A DNA stretch of 64,000 nt from a virus. The position numbers and the translations under genes were made by a program. Shown in pieces: positions 34,203-42,130 of the stretch. Within the stretch, counting starts at the first letter, position 1. The number at the start of each line of letters is the position of its first letter. The stretch covers positions 1 to 64,000 of the IMG/VR virus record IMGVR_UViG_3300022911_000003; one strand, 5' to 3'. Below the pieces are notes generated by a model that worked only from the letters and a program-made list of their open reading frames with translations, searched no databases and was not told the DNA's origin.

Positions 34203-34811
34203 TTACTCGGGGTAGTACATCCATGCCGTGATATCGGACATGTGATAGCCGTCCGGGCCGGTCATTACCCAATGCAGTTGCGGTTCGTCGTCGGGATCAA
34301 TGCGCCAGTCCTGCAGCTTTGCCGAACCGCGCCAACCCTTTCCGTCCCTGACCAGGCAGAGCCGGGAGTATTTCGCGCCCAACTTGTGCGGGTCGTCAGG
34401 CTCGTGTGACAGGGGCGGCAGTATCGAAACCGGAGTCCAGGTCTGACCCGGCTGCGCCACAGTCTCGGCGCCTTTGGCCGCTGCAATGGCGGCGCGGGCG
34501 TGGTCAACCTCGGCCAGTCGCTCCTTCAATAGGTCGCCGGTCCCGTCGTATTCGTTGTGTATCTCGCTATCCCAAGCCGCCACGAGTTTGACCAGAGCGG
34601 ACAGCAGGTCAGGAGCAGCCGCGGCGAGCCTAAGCACATCGGTGCCATATTCCAGCATCACGCCGTTGATTCTCGGGTCAAAAAGGTCTGTGTCGCCGTG
34701 GCGAACCATGAGCGAATGAACCGGAATCCCCAGTGGGCGCTCCGCTTCGGACTCGTTGAACCTGTTGGCGACGTGCCACGGCCCGGAGAGGATTTCCTGT
34801 TTCGTTTTCAT
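34203..34811 (-). CDS. DUF551-like/AAPDLL protein
   Basis: 202 residues. The first half has LRLAAAAPDLLSALVKLV, a motif shared by many short phage proteins; the second half ends with HWVMTGPDGYHMSDITAWMY, resembling DUF551-type ends. It may be a fusion of two small early-gene modules found separately at 10598 and 13119. Confidence 0.55.
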   Translation of the reverse strand: MKTKQEILSGPWHVANRFNESEAERPLGIPVHSLMVRHGDTDLFDPRINGVMLEYGTDVLRLAAAAPDLLSALVKLVAAWDSEIHNEYDGTGDLLKERLAEVDHARAAIAAAKGAETVAQPGQTWTPVSILPPLSHEPDDPHKLGAKYSRLCLVRDGKGWRGSAKLQDWRIDPDDEPQLHWVMTGPDGYHMSDITAWMYYPE

Positions 34812-35290
34812 GCTGCGATTTCCGTTGCGGGGGGTGGCAGGATTTCAACCCTGACCCTGTTGTTGCGGCGAACTTTTTTCAGGCGCTTGTCGACGAAGGC
34901 TTGAGCGTACATCGTCCCGGTTTCGGTTGCAGCTTCGCGCCGCGCCGTAGAGAGGCTGTCAAGCCAGTTGAACAACAGGAGATAGGCGTCTTGCTCGGGC
35001 AGATTCATGAACAGGGCGCGCAGCCGCTTGGCTTGGAAGTCGATGCACCACGTCTCAGAGCCGCCGCCGTGGTTTACCAGGATGTAAAGCCCGGACTCGT
35101 GCTCGCCGCACATTTCCGTTGCAAGCCGGATATCGTGGCTTGAGAAGTCGGTCTTGTCGAAGACGCGCGACTCCCTGGTGGGGCAGGGATGCAGCAGGAC
35201 CTTGTAACGGTCGTGGAACGTGTCGGGGACGGGGTGCCAGACAGATGGCGTTTTGTAACCGTGGCCGGCGTTGATAAATCCTCTAGTCAT
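34808..35290 (-). CDS. Unknown small protein
   Basis: 160 residues with GGAG 8 bp before the ATG. Contains SGLYILVNHGGGSETWCIDF and FNWLDSLSTARREAATETG, a compact alpha/beta layout. No family recognised. Confidence 0.55.
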   Translation of the reverse strand: MTRGFINAGHGYKTPSVWHPVPDTFHDRYKVLLHPCPTRESRVFDKTDFSSHDIRLATEMCGEHESGLYILVNHGGGSETWCIDFQAKRLRALFMNLPEQDAYLLLFNWLDSLSTARREAATETGTMYAQAFVDKRLKKVRRNNRVRVEILPPPATEIAA

Positions 35291-35359
35291 ATTTAGACTC
35301 CATCGAAAGGGGTTGAGACTTCATCAAGGGGGACTCAGCGAATCCCCCGAAATCAAGGC

Positions 35360-35599
35360 TCAAAGGCGGTAACGAGAAATTAGGCGCTTGACTGTTAATC
35401 CGTCCTCAATCGTCGGGACGCCGGAGACACGAAACACCGCGACACAGCGAGCGCCGCTACGGTCTGTTTCGCAAAGGCTCCACCCCTGCGGCAACTTGTC
35501 GACGTGGCGACCTGCTCCGGATTCCAGCGCGCGCCAGACAGTCAATGCGTCCCGCGTACCAAAGGCAATCTTCAGATCAGACCAAGGCAAATTTTCCAT
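35360..35599 (-). CDS. Unknown small protein
   Basis: 79 residues with GGAG 9 bp upstream. Contains WSLCETDRSGARCVAVFRV. No family recognised. Confidence 0.5.
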   Translation of the reverse strand: MENLPWSDLKIAFGTRDALTVWRALESGAGRHVDKLPQGWSLCETDRSGARCVAVFRVSGVPTIEDGLTVKRLISRYRL

Positions 35600-35611
35600 T
35601 GCGGGGGACTC

Positions 35612-35686
35612 CTAGTGTGCCAGCAGATAAAGACAGGGAAGGCCGAAGAACGCGGCCAAGGCGATGAATTCGAGAAAGCGGGTCAA
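35612..35686 (-). CDS. 24-residue hydrophobic peptide
   Basis: A TTG start overlaps the upstream stop as TTGA. The frame reads LTRFLEFIALAAFFGLPCLY and ends LLAH, almost entirely one membrane helix. It fills the gap between two genes precisely. A ribosome site is not obvious, so expression would depend on coupling. Confidence 0.35.
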   Translation of the reverse strand: MTRFLEFIALAAFFGLPCLYLLAH

Positions 35687-36000
35687 GGTAAAAGGCTCTG
35701 ACCGCGGCGACCTACCGGGATTAGGTGGCCCGTCGGGCTATTCGGATTTTTGATGTACCGCGCGGCGCGACGTGACACGGCCCGGACGTCGCCGGCAGAC
35801 TCGAACTCGGCTTTCCGGCTCAGCTTGCCCGGCGCGTGCGTCTCATTCCAGGCCCGGCAATGGCGCCGTGCTTCGTCTTCCGTGACGCCCTGGGGATGGC
35901 CCGCGCGAGACTTGCGGCCCGCGCTCGGCTCAAGACCACCCGGCCAATCCTTATTGACGGCCCACCAGGTACGCGAAAAGCAGTTGAATTTTTCGGACAT
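35683..36000 (-). CDS. Unknown basic small protein
   Basis: 105 residues with GGAG upstream. Arg-rich, with DEARRHCRAWNETHAPGKLS and AARYIKNPN. Possibly nucleic-acid binding on composition alone. Confidence 0.55.
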   Translation of the reverse strand: MSEKFNCFSRTWWAVNKDWPGGLEPSAGRKSRAGHPQGVTEDEARRHCRAWNETHAPGKLSRKAEFESAGDVRAVSRRAARYIKNPNSPTGHLIPVGRRGQSLLP

Positions 36001-36028
36001 GTCCGGACTCCTGATTCAGTGAAGGGGG

Positions 36029-36538
36029 TTAAAGGTAGATCAGGCCATCGTCGCCCAGATAGGGCTCGCACTCGCCGGCAACTTTGGCCGCAGCGTCAAG
36101 CGCGCTGGCATAGGGTTCGGGCCAGTCGCCGTCACAAAATCCGCAGCCGTGGCCCTGCCGAGTCATCCAAAAGTCATGCCCGGCCTGTGTCGAGACACCG
36201 CCACACGACTCGAACAGGTCGCCTAGTTCCTCGTTATCCTCGGCGTTCCTGACGGATGTGTAAGCCGGGGTGCATTGGAACGCCTGACAATCGGCAATAA
36301 TGCTGGTCAGGGCTTCGGGCGACAGATCGGAAAAGCCTTTGTCTGTCAGGTGGCGGCCATCGCCCGACTCGGTGAAAAACATGGCTTCGATATAGGCCTG
36401 TGTGAAGGTGTCCAAGTCACACCACGATAGCGGCCCGAATTTGTCGTCTGACCTATAACGGCCTACATAAGTGCGCATGGCTGGATTGCTGTCTGGCTGT
36501 TCAACCTTGCCGCTGGTATCCATTTGGAATTGTGGCAT
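36029..36538 (-). CDS. Conserved small phage protein
   Basis: 169 residues with AAGGAG upstream. DTFTQAYIEAMFFTESGD, SDLSPEALTSIIADCQAF and AGHDFWMTRQGHGCGF match a protein that recurs among early genes of many phages. Mixed alpha/beta, no membrane segment. I know no established function. Confidence 0.65.
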   Translation of the reverse strand: MPQFQMDTSGKVEQPDSNPAMRTYVGRYRSDDKFGPLSWCDLDTFTQAYIEAMFFTESGDGRHLTDKGFSDLSPEALTSIIADCQAFQCTPAYTSVRNAEDNEELGDLFESCGGVSTQAGHDFWMTRQGHGCGFCDGDWPEPYASALDAAAKVAGECEPYLGDDGLIYL

Positions 36539-36568
36539 GTCGTGACTCCTTAAACCGTGACGGGTGGG

Positions 36569-36919
36569 TTAGCGATAAACGCACAGGGCGCGGGTGTAGT
36601 CCGTGCCGCAAATGGGTTGCGAGTCGACATACAGCGTGGCGCCGCGCGGATCGGATTGCAGGTAGCCGTGCAGACCCAGGGCGGCGACTTCGGCCAAAAG
36701 CTTGCGCTCCGCCGTTTCGGTGCGCTTTTCATAGGCCGGGGTGTTCGCCCACGGATAGGAACAGGTTGCCTCGTACCGCTTGCGCAGCGACTCGGCCATG
36801 CGGGCCAAGGCGTCATAGGTCAGGCGGGCTTGCGGCGGGAACAGTTTGGAATGCACCAACTCGGCGAACCGTTCGCGGCGGCGCTCCAGGTCGACGGAGT
36901 CGGGGTTTAGCTTAATCAT
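36569..36919 (-). CDS. Unknown small protein
   Basis: 116 residues from the Met of MIKLNPDSVDLERR; the frame is open further upstream but that part reads like a shadow of the next gene. Helical first half, then ALGLHGYLQSDPRGATLY. No family recognised. Confidence 0.5.
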   Translation of the reverse strand: MIKLNPDSVDLERRRERFAELVHSKLFPPQARLTYDALARMAESLRKRYEATCSYPWANTPAYEKRTETAERKLLAEVAALGLHGYLQSDPRGATLYVDSQPICGTDYTRALCVYR

Positions 36920-36959
36920 GGCGTGAATCCTTCTGAGGGGGGGGATCGGCCTTGAGGGT

Positions 36960-37148
36960 CTAGGCTTCAGATTGAAAGGCAACGTCAATTTCAAAGCGGT
37001 TGCCGTTGGCGTCGAAAATGTCGTCTTCACTGACTTGGAAAATGATTTTGCCGGCACGATTGCGAAACGAGAGCATGTTGCCGTTTGCGTTCTGTGTGAT
37101 TTCAACAATCGACTTGATATTTATAGAGGATAGCGCCTTGCGTGTCAT
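36960..37148 (-). CDS. First gene of the central leftward operon
   Basis: 62 residues with AGGA upstream. Alternating strands (NMLSFRNRAGKIIFQVSEDD). Lies about 50 bp downstream of a promoter carrying the shared operator motif, so it should be among the earliest leftward products. Confidence 0.55.
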   Translation of the reverse strand: MTRKALSSINIKSIVEITQNANGNMLSFRNRAGKIIFQVSEDDIFDANGNRFEIDVAFQSEA

Positions 37149-37710
37149 AGTCTTGCGGTCCTGTTAGGTTGTGGCGTTTCGCCGTTGCGTTGAAACAGGG
37201 TATGACAGAGAAAATGGACAGGTGCAACATAAAAAGACATCGTGTCGTAAAATAATTGCATCAAACGCTTTTCAGGGACTCAAGCCATATCAGGCAAGAA
37301 GGGAAGCGCGTTACATGTGCCAGACATAGGCGCGGGAGCGTGCCACGCGGCGCGCCAGCCGGGGGCGGACGCTATAGAGCACCAGGTCAACGCCATGGCG
37401 CCTCCAGTCAACCGCTTTCGGCACAGACCCGCCGCACGGCCCATAAACTTCGCAGGACAACCCAGAACCGCGTCGACCGCCTCAACGCGGCCCGACGATC
37501 CGCCAAAGCCCGTCAGCGCTAAACCTGCCAGCCTCACGCGCCCCAACTCGCGCAAGACTCAAACCAGACCCAAAGTGAGCGCATCTACACAGACACATGA
37601 TAGAGCGCTATCACATACCAAAGGGCGCGCAGCGCCCGCAGGGTGATGACGAAACAAAGAAACAGGATTACATAACAAACAGCAGGCAAAAGCACCGGAG
37701 CAATAAAGCC
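37149..37710. other. Intergenic region with hairpins; no convincing gene
   Basis: Between the divergent leftward operon and the TerS-like gene. It holds the leftward promoter and two adjacent hairpins: TGATAG-AGCG-CTATCA at 37598-37613 and GGGCGC-GCA-GCGCCC at 37623-37637. Open frames exist on both strands (for instance 37317-37646 on +), but their translations look like random Pro/Arg/Ala-rich sequence with no ribosome sites. Because packaging sites often lie near terS, this is a candidate region for pac or cos; that is inference. Confidence 0.4.
37199..37230 (-). promoter_or_regulatory. Leftward early promoter with operator motif, site 3
   Basis: On the minus strand ATGTTGCACCTGTC (37230-37217) includes a TTGCAC -35 box at 37227-37222; TCATAC at 37205-37200 is 16 bp further on. 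It matches the site at 38746 beyond the 14-mer, since both continue with a C/T, ATTTTCT stretch. Likely drives the operon starting at 37148. Confidence 0.55.
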
Positions 37711-38169
37711 ATGACATTTCACGCCAATATAACGCCCGACGAAAAAAGCGACATCGTAACAAGAGCATGTGAACACGTCGCAAATGGACAAAGCCTCCGC
37801 GCCTTCTGCCGTAAGGAAAAACTGCCGTATTCAAGCGTTTATGACTGGTGTTCGGAGGCAACGCTTAACGGTCAATCCCCGCTCGTGCGGGCGCGCCAAG
37901 TCGGAACGCATTCCCTTGCGGATCAATGCTTAGAAGAGGCTGAGTCGATGACTTCGGAGAACTACCAGGCCAAAAAGGCAAAGGTTGACGCAATTCTCAG
38001 ATTGGCCGGCAAATGGAACAAGGCAGACTACGGCGAAGGCCCTCTTGTGGCCATTGATAACCGGCAGATGCCTGATTGGTCCATGCTGTCTGATGATGCC
38101 AGGGAGCAGGTGAAGGCGGCCCTTGCGGCGAAGGTTCAAGCCCTGCCGGCGCCTGATCGGTCATCCTGA
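37711..38169 (+). CDS. Terminase small subunit-like protein
   Basis: 152 residues from ATG 37711 (GGAG upstream); a longer frame to 37597 has no ribosome site. GQSLRAFCRKEKLPYSSVYD is a helix-turn-helix, followed by HSLADQCLEEAESMTSEN and KVDAILRLAGKWNKADYG, the layout of Sf6-type TerS proteins, which bind the packaging site and regulate TerL. Unusually it lies about 11 kb from terL (48946) instead of just before it. Confidence 0.6.
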   Translation: MTFHANITPDEKSDIVTRACEHVANGQSLRAFCRKEKLPYSSVYDWCSEATLNGQSPLVRARQVGTHSLADQCLEEAESMTSENYQAKKAKVDAILRLAGKWNKADYGEGPLVAIDNRQMPDWSMLSDDAREQVKAALAAKVQALPAPDRSS

Positions 38170-38286
38170 CAGCGCTCTAAGCCGTTAAGGGCGGTCAAAA
38201 TAGCCTCTTGTGTGTTTTATGGCTCGCCGTTATCAAGCGTCAAAATGATATGTCACGCCGTTAAGGCCTGTCACCATGAAGACGAT

Positions 38287-38538
38287 ATGAAAAACGAAGA
38301 AAAACCCGACTGGCTGAAGCGTGCCGCACAGCTTCGCAGGACTGAGTTAATTTGGATTGATGGCGTGAGCGAGTCGACGGTTCGCCGCGGCCTTCGTGAA
38401 TTGCCTGGTAAATGGCTGATCAGGAACCGCGGCAAGTTCCTTTATGTGATCCGTGGCGCGATGCCTAATCTCAAGCTCAGCCGCACCCGATCGACTCCGC
38501 CGAATACTGCCGGCCTGAAGCGTGGCGCATCTACCTAA
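38287..38538 (+). CDS. Small winged-helix-like protein
   Basis: 83 residues from the ATG of MKNEEKPDWLKRAAQ. ELIWIDGVSESTVRRGLREL resembles a helix-turn-helix and the rest is basic. It may bind DNA near the early promoters. Alternative start upstream is less likely. Confidence 0.5.
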   Translation: MKNEEKPDWLKRAAQLRRTELIWIDGVSESTVRRGLRELPGKWLIRNRGKFLYVIRGAMPNLKLSRTRSTPPNTAGLKRGAST

Positions 38539-38745
38539 ACCGCGTCCGGGGGGCTGTCTGATTTTCCTCTGAGGGGGTGCGGGCGCCGGCAGGTCCGCGG
38601 CTATGCGTTCCCCCGTGCGCAGGTGTGCGCCCGTCTCTATGGGAGTCCGCGCACGTGCACGTGTAGGCCGCTTGAGCTGCCCTTGCGTCTGACCAACTTG
38701 CCTCCCGCTATGCCGTGAAAATAAATTGCGCCATGTGTACGAAAT

Positions 38746-38776
38746 ATGTTGCACGTGTCCTATTTTCTGGTATCTT
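38746..38776 (+). promoter_or_regulatory. Rightward early promoter with operator motif, site 2
   Basis: ATGTTGCACGTGTC at 38746-38759 contains a TTGCAC -35 box (38749-38754); TATCTT at 38771-38776 follows after 16 bp. The motif overlaps the -35 box, so a protein bound there could repress or activate. The first gene begins 47 bp downstream. The 284-bp gap upstream of the gene shows nothing else. Confidence 0.55.
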
Positions 38777-38822
38777 GTGAACGTCAACCGAATTTGACGG
38801 ATCAAACAGGAGGCTTAAGGCC

Positions 38823-39224
38823 ATGCAATCTCACATGATGATATCTGACACTGACGGGCATTTGTACGACACACGGACTCCGGGCTGGCATTTGTTGCCG
38901 CCGTTGCGCCGTCACTATCGCCAGACATATCTCGACATAGATTCGGTAAAGGCATTGAAAGCCACCCTGCGCAACGGCGCGTTTACCGGAGTCGGCGGGT
39001 ATCCGCTGTATTTCATAACGTCCGACGGCGCGGCTTTGTCGTTCGACTCCGTTCGCTCCGAATTCCGCAACGTGGCGGAGTCCATTGCCCAGCGCTCAAA
39101 TGATGGTTGGCGAGTCGTGGCTTGCACTATCAACTATGAAGACTCGGACCTGACTTGCGACCATTCAGGAAAGCCTATCCCTTCAGCCTATGGAGAAGAC
39201 ACGCAAGAGGAGTCGGCACAATGA
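38823..39224 (+). CDS. Conserved first early protein
   Basis: 133 residues, first gene after the site-2 promoter. GGYPLYFITSDGAALSFDSV and GWRVVACTINYEDSDLTCDH match a small protein that often opens early operons in phages of Proteobacteria. Function not established. The stop overlaps the next start as ATGA. Confidence 0.65.
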   Translation: MQSHMMISDTDGHLYDTRTPGWHLLPPLRRHYRQTYLDIDSVKALKATLRNGAFTGVGGYPLYFITSDGAALSFDSVRSEFRNVAESIAQRSNDGWRVVACTINYEDSDLTCDHSGKPIPSAYGEDTQEESAQ

Positions 39225-39433
39225 CACAAAAGACCTATTCCGCCTTTCAGCTTTCATCCGGTCTATGGGCCGTGGAAGTCACGACAAAAGGCACACAGGC
39301 CAATGGCAAGCCTTGGCGCTCGACCTATACCCCCGGCCTGCGCCACGCCTCACAGGAAGCCGCGCAGGGCTGGATAGATCAACAGACCGAGTCACCGTGG
39401 TTCGCTCTGGCAAAGGGGATTGTGGCGCTGTGA
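39221..39433 (+). CDS. Small protein, unknown
   Basis: 70 residues from the ATGA overlap. Strand-rich (YSAFQLSSGLWAVEVTTKG) then a helix with GWIDQQTESPWFALAKG. No family recognised. Confidence 0.55.
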   Translation: MTQKTYSAFQLSSGLWAVEVTTKGTQANGKPWRSTYTPGLRHASQEAAQGWIDQQTESPWFALAKGIVAL

Positions 39434-39714
39434 CGTACGACGAATGGAAGGCCGCACTGCAGGCCAATGAACAGGCCATGGATAGGGCCGCAGATATCGC
39501 CAACGCTTACCCACGTGGCCCTATGGGCTTGACGCTGGAGTCCAGCAAGGACTCGGCATGGCATGACGCTATGCGCACAATCGAGCTTGGCAGGACCATA
39601 CGCATGAGACTGCATAGGCACTGCAAGGCGTACAGCAAGCGCTCGCAAGAGGAGGCGCGCCTCGCACTACAGGCCAAGCGGGCCGCTATAGTAGCTGCGC
39701 AGGTGTCGGCATGA
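39430..39714 (+). CDS. Small helical protein
   Basis: 94 residues from a GTG that overlaps the previous stop (GTGA). Fully helical and basic towards the end (KAYSKRSQEEARLALQAKRA). The open frame extends upstream, but only inside the neighbour. Confidence 0.55.
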   Translation: MTYDEWKAALQANEQAMDRAADIANAYPRGPMGLTLESSKDSAWHDAMRTIELGRTIRMRLHRHCKAYSKRSQEEARLALQAKRAAIVAAQVSA

Positions 39715-39899
39715 ACGCCCTTATCGCAGCCATTGAGGCACGGGCCGAACACTGCGCCACGATGTCACCGGAACAGGCGCGAATCAGTGACGCTTACAAC
39801 CTCTCAGACTTGGCAAGGCAGCCAAGAGAGGCTTTCAGGTGTGAAGGGGAGGCCGTGGCCATATTGCGGGCTCTGCGACATTCTGAGGGGGACGGATAG
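39711..39899 (+). CDS. Small helical protein
   Basis: 62 residues, ATGA overlap with the previous gene. NALIAAIEARAEHC and AVAILRALRHSEG are helices. Unknown function. Followed by a terminator. Confidence 0.55.
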   Translation: MNALIAAIEARAEHCATMSPEQARISDAYNLSDLARQPREAFRCEGEAVAILRALRHSEGDG

Positions 39900-39902
39900 G
39901 GG

Positions 39903-39929
39903 CAGGGGGTAGCCCACCCCCCTGTTTTT
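39903..39929 (+). terminator. Rho-independent terminator
   Basis: CAGGGGGT and ACCCCCCTG pair around a short loop (one bulged C) and are followed by TTTTT. It ends the four-gene unit that starts at 38823; the next genes have their own promoter-leader. Confidence 0.65.
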
Positions 39930-39974
39930 GTGGAAGGCGGCACCCCGTCGACCAGGCAATGACTGCCCCCCACC

Positions 39975-40030
39975 TCAAATTTCTACAATTTTTTCTGGAT
40001 CAAAAAATGGCTATTTCCGACATTTGTGAA
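39975..40030 (+). promoter_or_regulatory. Duplicated promoter-leader, copy A
   Basis: About 56 bp before the DUF1643 gene nearly repeats 40717-40771. Shared features are TCAAAT, a -10 box (TACAAT here at 39984-39989), a run of six As, CTATT, and TGTGAAATG at the start codon. The -35 region is weak, so an activator may be needed. Confidence 0.5.
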
Positions 40031-40525
40031 ATGAGGCGCTTTGCTACGACTTCGGAGGATGGTCTGTATCGCACATGGTTGGTGCGGAAGTGGGACGTTG
40101 AACTTCCGACGCTCTATGTCGTGATGCTCAATCCGTCGACGGCCGATGGCACCAAGGATGATCAGACTGTTCGCCGGCTGATCTTCTTCGCCACGCTCTG
40201 GGGCTTCGGCGCGGTCTGCGTTGCCAATCTCTTCACCTTCCGGGCAACGCAGCCGGGCGAGCTTTATCTGTGCGCCGATCCCTTCGGCCCGGATCGCGAC
40301 CGCTGCCTTGAAAATGCTGTGCAGGGCGCTACCGTACCTGGGAGCAAGCTTGTCGTGGCGTGGGGCGCGAACAGGGCCGTCCAAGACTTCGCCGCCGTCG
40401 GGCCGTTGGGCATCTATGCCGGACGCTATGGCGTGCCGCTTTACTGCTTCGGCAAGAACGCTGATGGCAGTCCTAAACACCCCTGTCGACTGCCCAACAG
40501 CACTGAACTTGAAAGGTGGCGCTGA
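40031..40525 (+). CDS. DUF1643 family protein
   Basis: 164 residues from ATG 40031, chosen because it aligns with the start of the gene behind the repeated leader; earlier in-frame ATGs would fall inside the leader. ELPTLYVVMLNPSTADGTKD, DDQTVRRLIFFATLWGFG and VCVANLFTFRATQPGEL are hallmark blocks of DUF1643. The family is common in phages and plasmids; its activity is not established. Confidence 0.75.
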   Translation: MRRFATTSEDGLYRTWLVRKWDVELPTLYVVMLNPSTADGTKDDQTVRRLIFFATLWGFGAVCVANLFTFRATQPGELYLCADPFGPDRDRCLENAVQGATVPGSKLVVAWGANRAVQDFAAVGPLGIYAGRYGVPLYCFGKNADGSPKHPCRLPNSTELERWR

Positions 40526-40526
40526 A

Positions 40527-40709
40527 ATGACCCCTTTACAAAAGAAGCTATGTGCCAGTGGTGCATTGGTTTTGGCGTGGATCTGCTCGATATGTTTGGG
40601 GGCTTTTGCCGGTTCTGGCTTCTGGTACGTCTTCTGGGAACAGTCTGCTGGATTTTGCGCCGGCACGTGGTGGTGCGTTTGGAACATGTGGCGCCCTGGT
40701 TCGGAGTGA
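40527..40709 (+). CDS. Small Trp/Cys-rich membrane protein
   Basis: 60 residues, ATG 1 bp after the previous stop with AAGGTGG 7 bp upstream. One hydrophobic helix (LVLAWICSICLGAFAG) then a Trp-rich tail (GTWWCVWNMW). Function unknown. Confidence 0.6.
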   Translation: MTPLQKKLCASGALVLAWICSICLGAFAGSGFWYVFWEQSAGFCAGTWWCVWNMWRPGSE

Positions 40710-40716
40710 TTTCCTC

Positions 40717-40771
40717 TCAAATCTATAATTTTAAAATTCCCACCAAAAAAGACTATTCGGAGATATGTGAA
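40717..40771 (+). promoter_or_regulatory. Duplicated promoter-leader, copy B
   Basis: Repeats the leader at 39975-40030 with a perfect TATAAT -10 box at 40724-40729 and the same spacing to the start codon. AT-rich composition stands out from its surroundings. Confidence 0.55.
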
Positions 40772-41383
40772 ATGACAACCACAGACATTTTACGCGGCCG
40801 GATTGAGGGTAAGACTGGGGTTATCGGTGCGACCTGCATCACGAGATCAGGTTTGTATTTCGATTTCGTCGACCCGCAACCGGATCAGATCACGATCGAG
40901 GACATTGCATGGGGCTTGTCTCAGACCTGTCGTTTTGGTGGGCAGTGTCTGGAATACTATTCCGTGGCTCAGCACAGCATCTTGGTCAGTCAGATCGTTC
41001 CGCACGAACATAGACTGGCTGGTCTGATGCACGACGCGGCCGAGGCTTATATCGGGGACATGGTCGGTCCGTTGAAGCAGTTGATTCCGGATTTCAAGGT
41101 GATCGAGAAGCGGATCGAGGCGGTGATATTCGCCAAGTTCGGCATCGCTCTGCCTCTCGACCCCAGCATCAAGCACGCCGATCTGCGGCTGTTGCGCACC
41201 GAGCAGCGCGATTTGACTGCGGGCAGTGGCGAAAACTGGAACGGCTTGGACCGGTATGCCCCGTTGCCTTTTCCGATCCGTGCCATGAAGCCCTTGGCCG
41301 CCTTCGTAGCGTTCCTGAGCCTGTGGGACAGTTACAATGGTAATGCGGTCGGAATAACGATCAGAAACAGAAAAGCCAAATGA
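40772..41383 (+). CDS. HD-domain phosphohydrolase, YfbR-like
   Basis: 203 residues from ATG 40772 right after the repeated leader. YYSVAQHSILVSQIVPHEHR gives the first His, GLMHDAAEAYIGD the central HD pair (His87, Asp88), and SIKHADLRLL the last Asp. The family includes 5'-deoxynucleotidases; in phages it could adjust the nucleotide pool, which would suit a phage with modified bases. Substrate unknown. Confidence 0.75.
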   Translation: MTTTDILRGRIEGKTGVIGATCITRSGLYFDFVDPQPDQITIEDIAWGLSQTCRFGGQCLEYYSVAQHSILVSQIVPHEHRLAGLMHDAAEAYIGDMVGPLKQLIPDFKVIEKRIEAVIFAKFGIALPLDPSIKHADLRLLRTEQRDLTAGSGENWNGLDRYAPLPFPIRAMKPLAAFVAFLSLWDSYNGNAVGITIRNRKAK

Positions 41384-41847
41384 CCGAATCCGTTTCCCGC
41401 CCTGTCCTGGCCCAGATCCGTCAGGTTTTGCAGTTCAAGTCGTATGCCACGATTGCTGAAATTGCGAGTTATGCCGGCGTGCCTCGAAAGCACGTGCTGG
41501 ACGTCGTGGTCCGGAACGGCACGATGGTCTATCGCGATGCGAAGACTGGCCGGATAACTCGGTTGGATGTCCGGACAGCGCTTCGTGACCGTCTGTGGCA
41601 GTCCGGGGCCTATTACCGGGTCGAGAGTTACGGGGCATGGTGCCACGAGGGATATTGCCTGAAGTGGGTGGGCCACGACGACCTGACCTCGGCTTTGTCA
41701 CAGCGCATTACCCAGGGCGGTCTGGGCGACTCTTGGACCACCTCGATCGTTTTTGACACGCCTGAGAACCGGGCAGCGGTTGAGGCGGCCGGGCTTGCGT
41801 TGTGGGACGAGGCTTTGGTCGACGATTCGGATTGGAAGGAGGACTGA
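41380..41847 (+). CDS. Winged-helix-like protein
   Basis: 155 residues, ATGA overlap. The N-terminal 65 residues (FKSYATIAEIASYAGVPRKH) look like a winged helix. The rest contains YRVESYGAWCHEGYCLKWVG. Possibly a DNA-binding accessory protein. Confidence 0.5.
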   Translation: MTESVSRPVLAQIRQVLQFKSYATIAEIASYAGVPRKHVLDVVVRNGTMVYRDAKTGRITRLDVRTALRDRLWQSGAYYRVESYGAWCHEGYCLKWVGHDDLTSALSQRITQGGLGDSWTTSIVFDTPENRAAVEAAGLALWDEALVDDSDWKED

Positions 41848-41848
41848 A

Positions 41849-42130
41849 ATGGCGTTTGTGTCGAACCGCTATCTGAACTTGGCGAAGATCGCGCCGGGCG
41901 AGCCTGGGTTTTCTCTGGACCACGGCGCCTTGGTCGAACTAGGGGATGGACGCAGGGCTAAGATCATGCCGGCTCTACGGACCGGCATGCGCTACGCAAT
42001 CACTGAGACAGCACCACCGAGTCGGATTTGTTTATGGGACGATGGCAGTTGTGTTGATGGCTATAGCAGTCTGAACGTGGCGTTCCTGCTTGCGTCGACA
42101 CTTGCCCTAAAGGAAGACCGAAATGATTGA
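41849..42130 (+). CDS. Small protein, unknown
   Basis: 93 residues from the ATG one base after the previous stop. Strand-rich (FSLDHGALVELGDGRRAKIM). An upstream extension lies inside the previous gene. Confidence 0.55.
   Translation: MAFVSNRYLNLAKIAPGEPGFSLDHGALVELGDGRRAKIMPALRTGMRYAITETAPPSRICLWDDGSCVDGYSSLNVAFLLASTLALKEDRND

Noticed and set aside
37317-37646. 109-codon plus-strand reading frame before the TerS-like gene
   Set aside because: Composition is Pro/Arg/Ala/Thr-rich without motifs, there is no ribosome site, and an equally long frame lies on the other strand; it looks like open GC-rich intergenic DNA.
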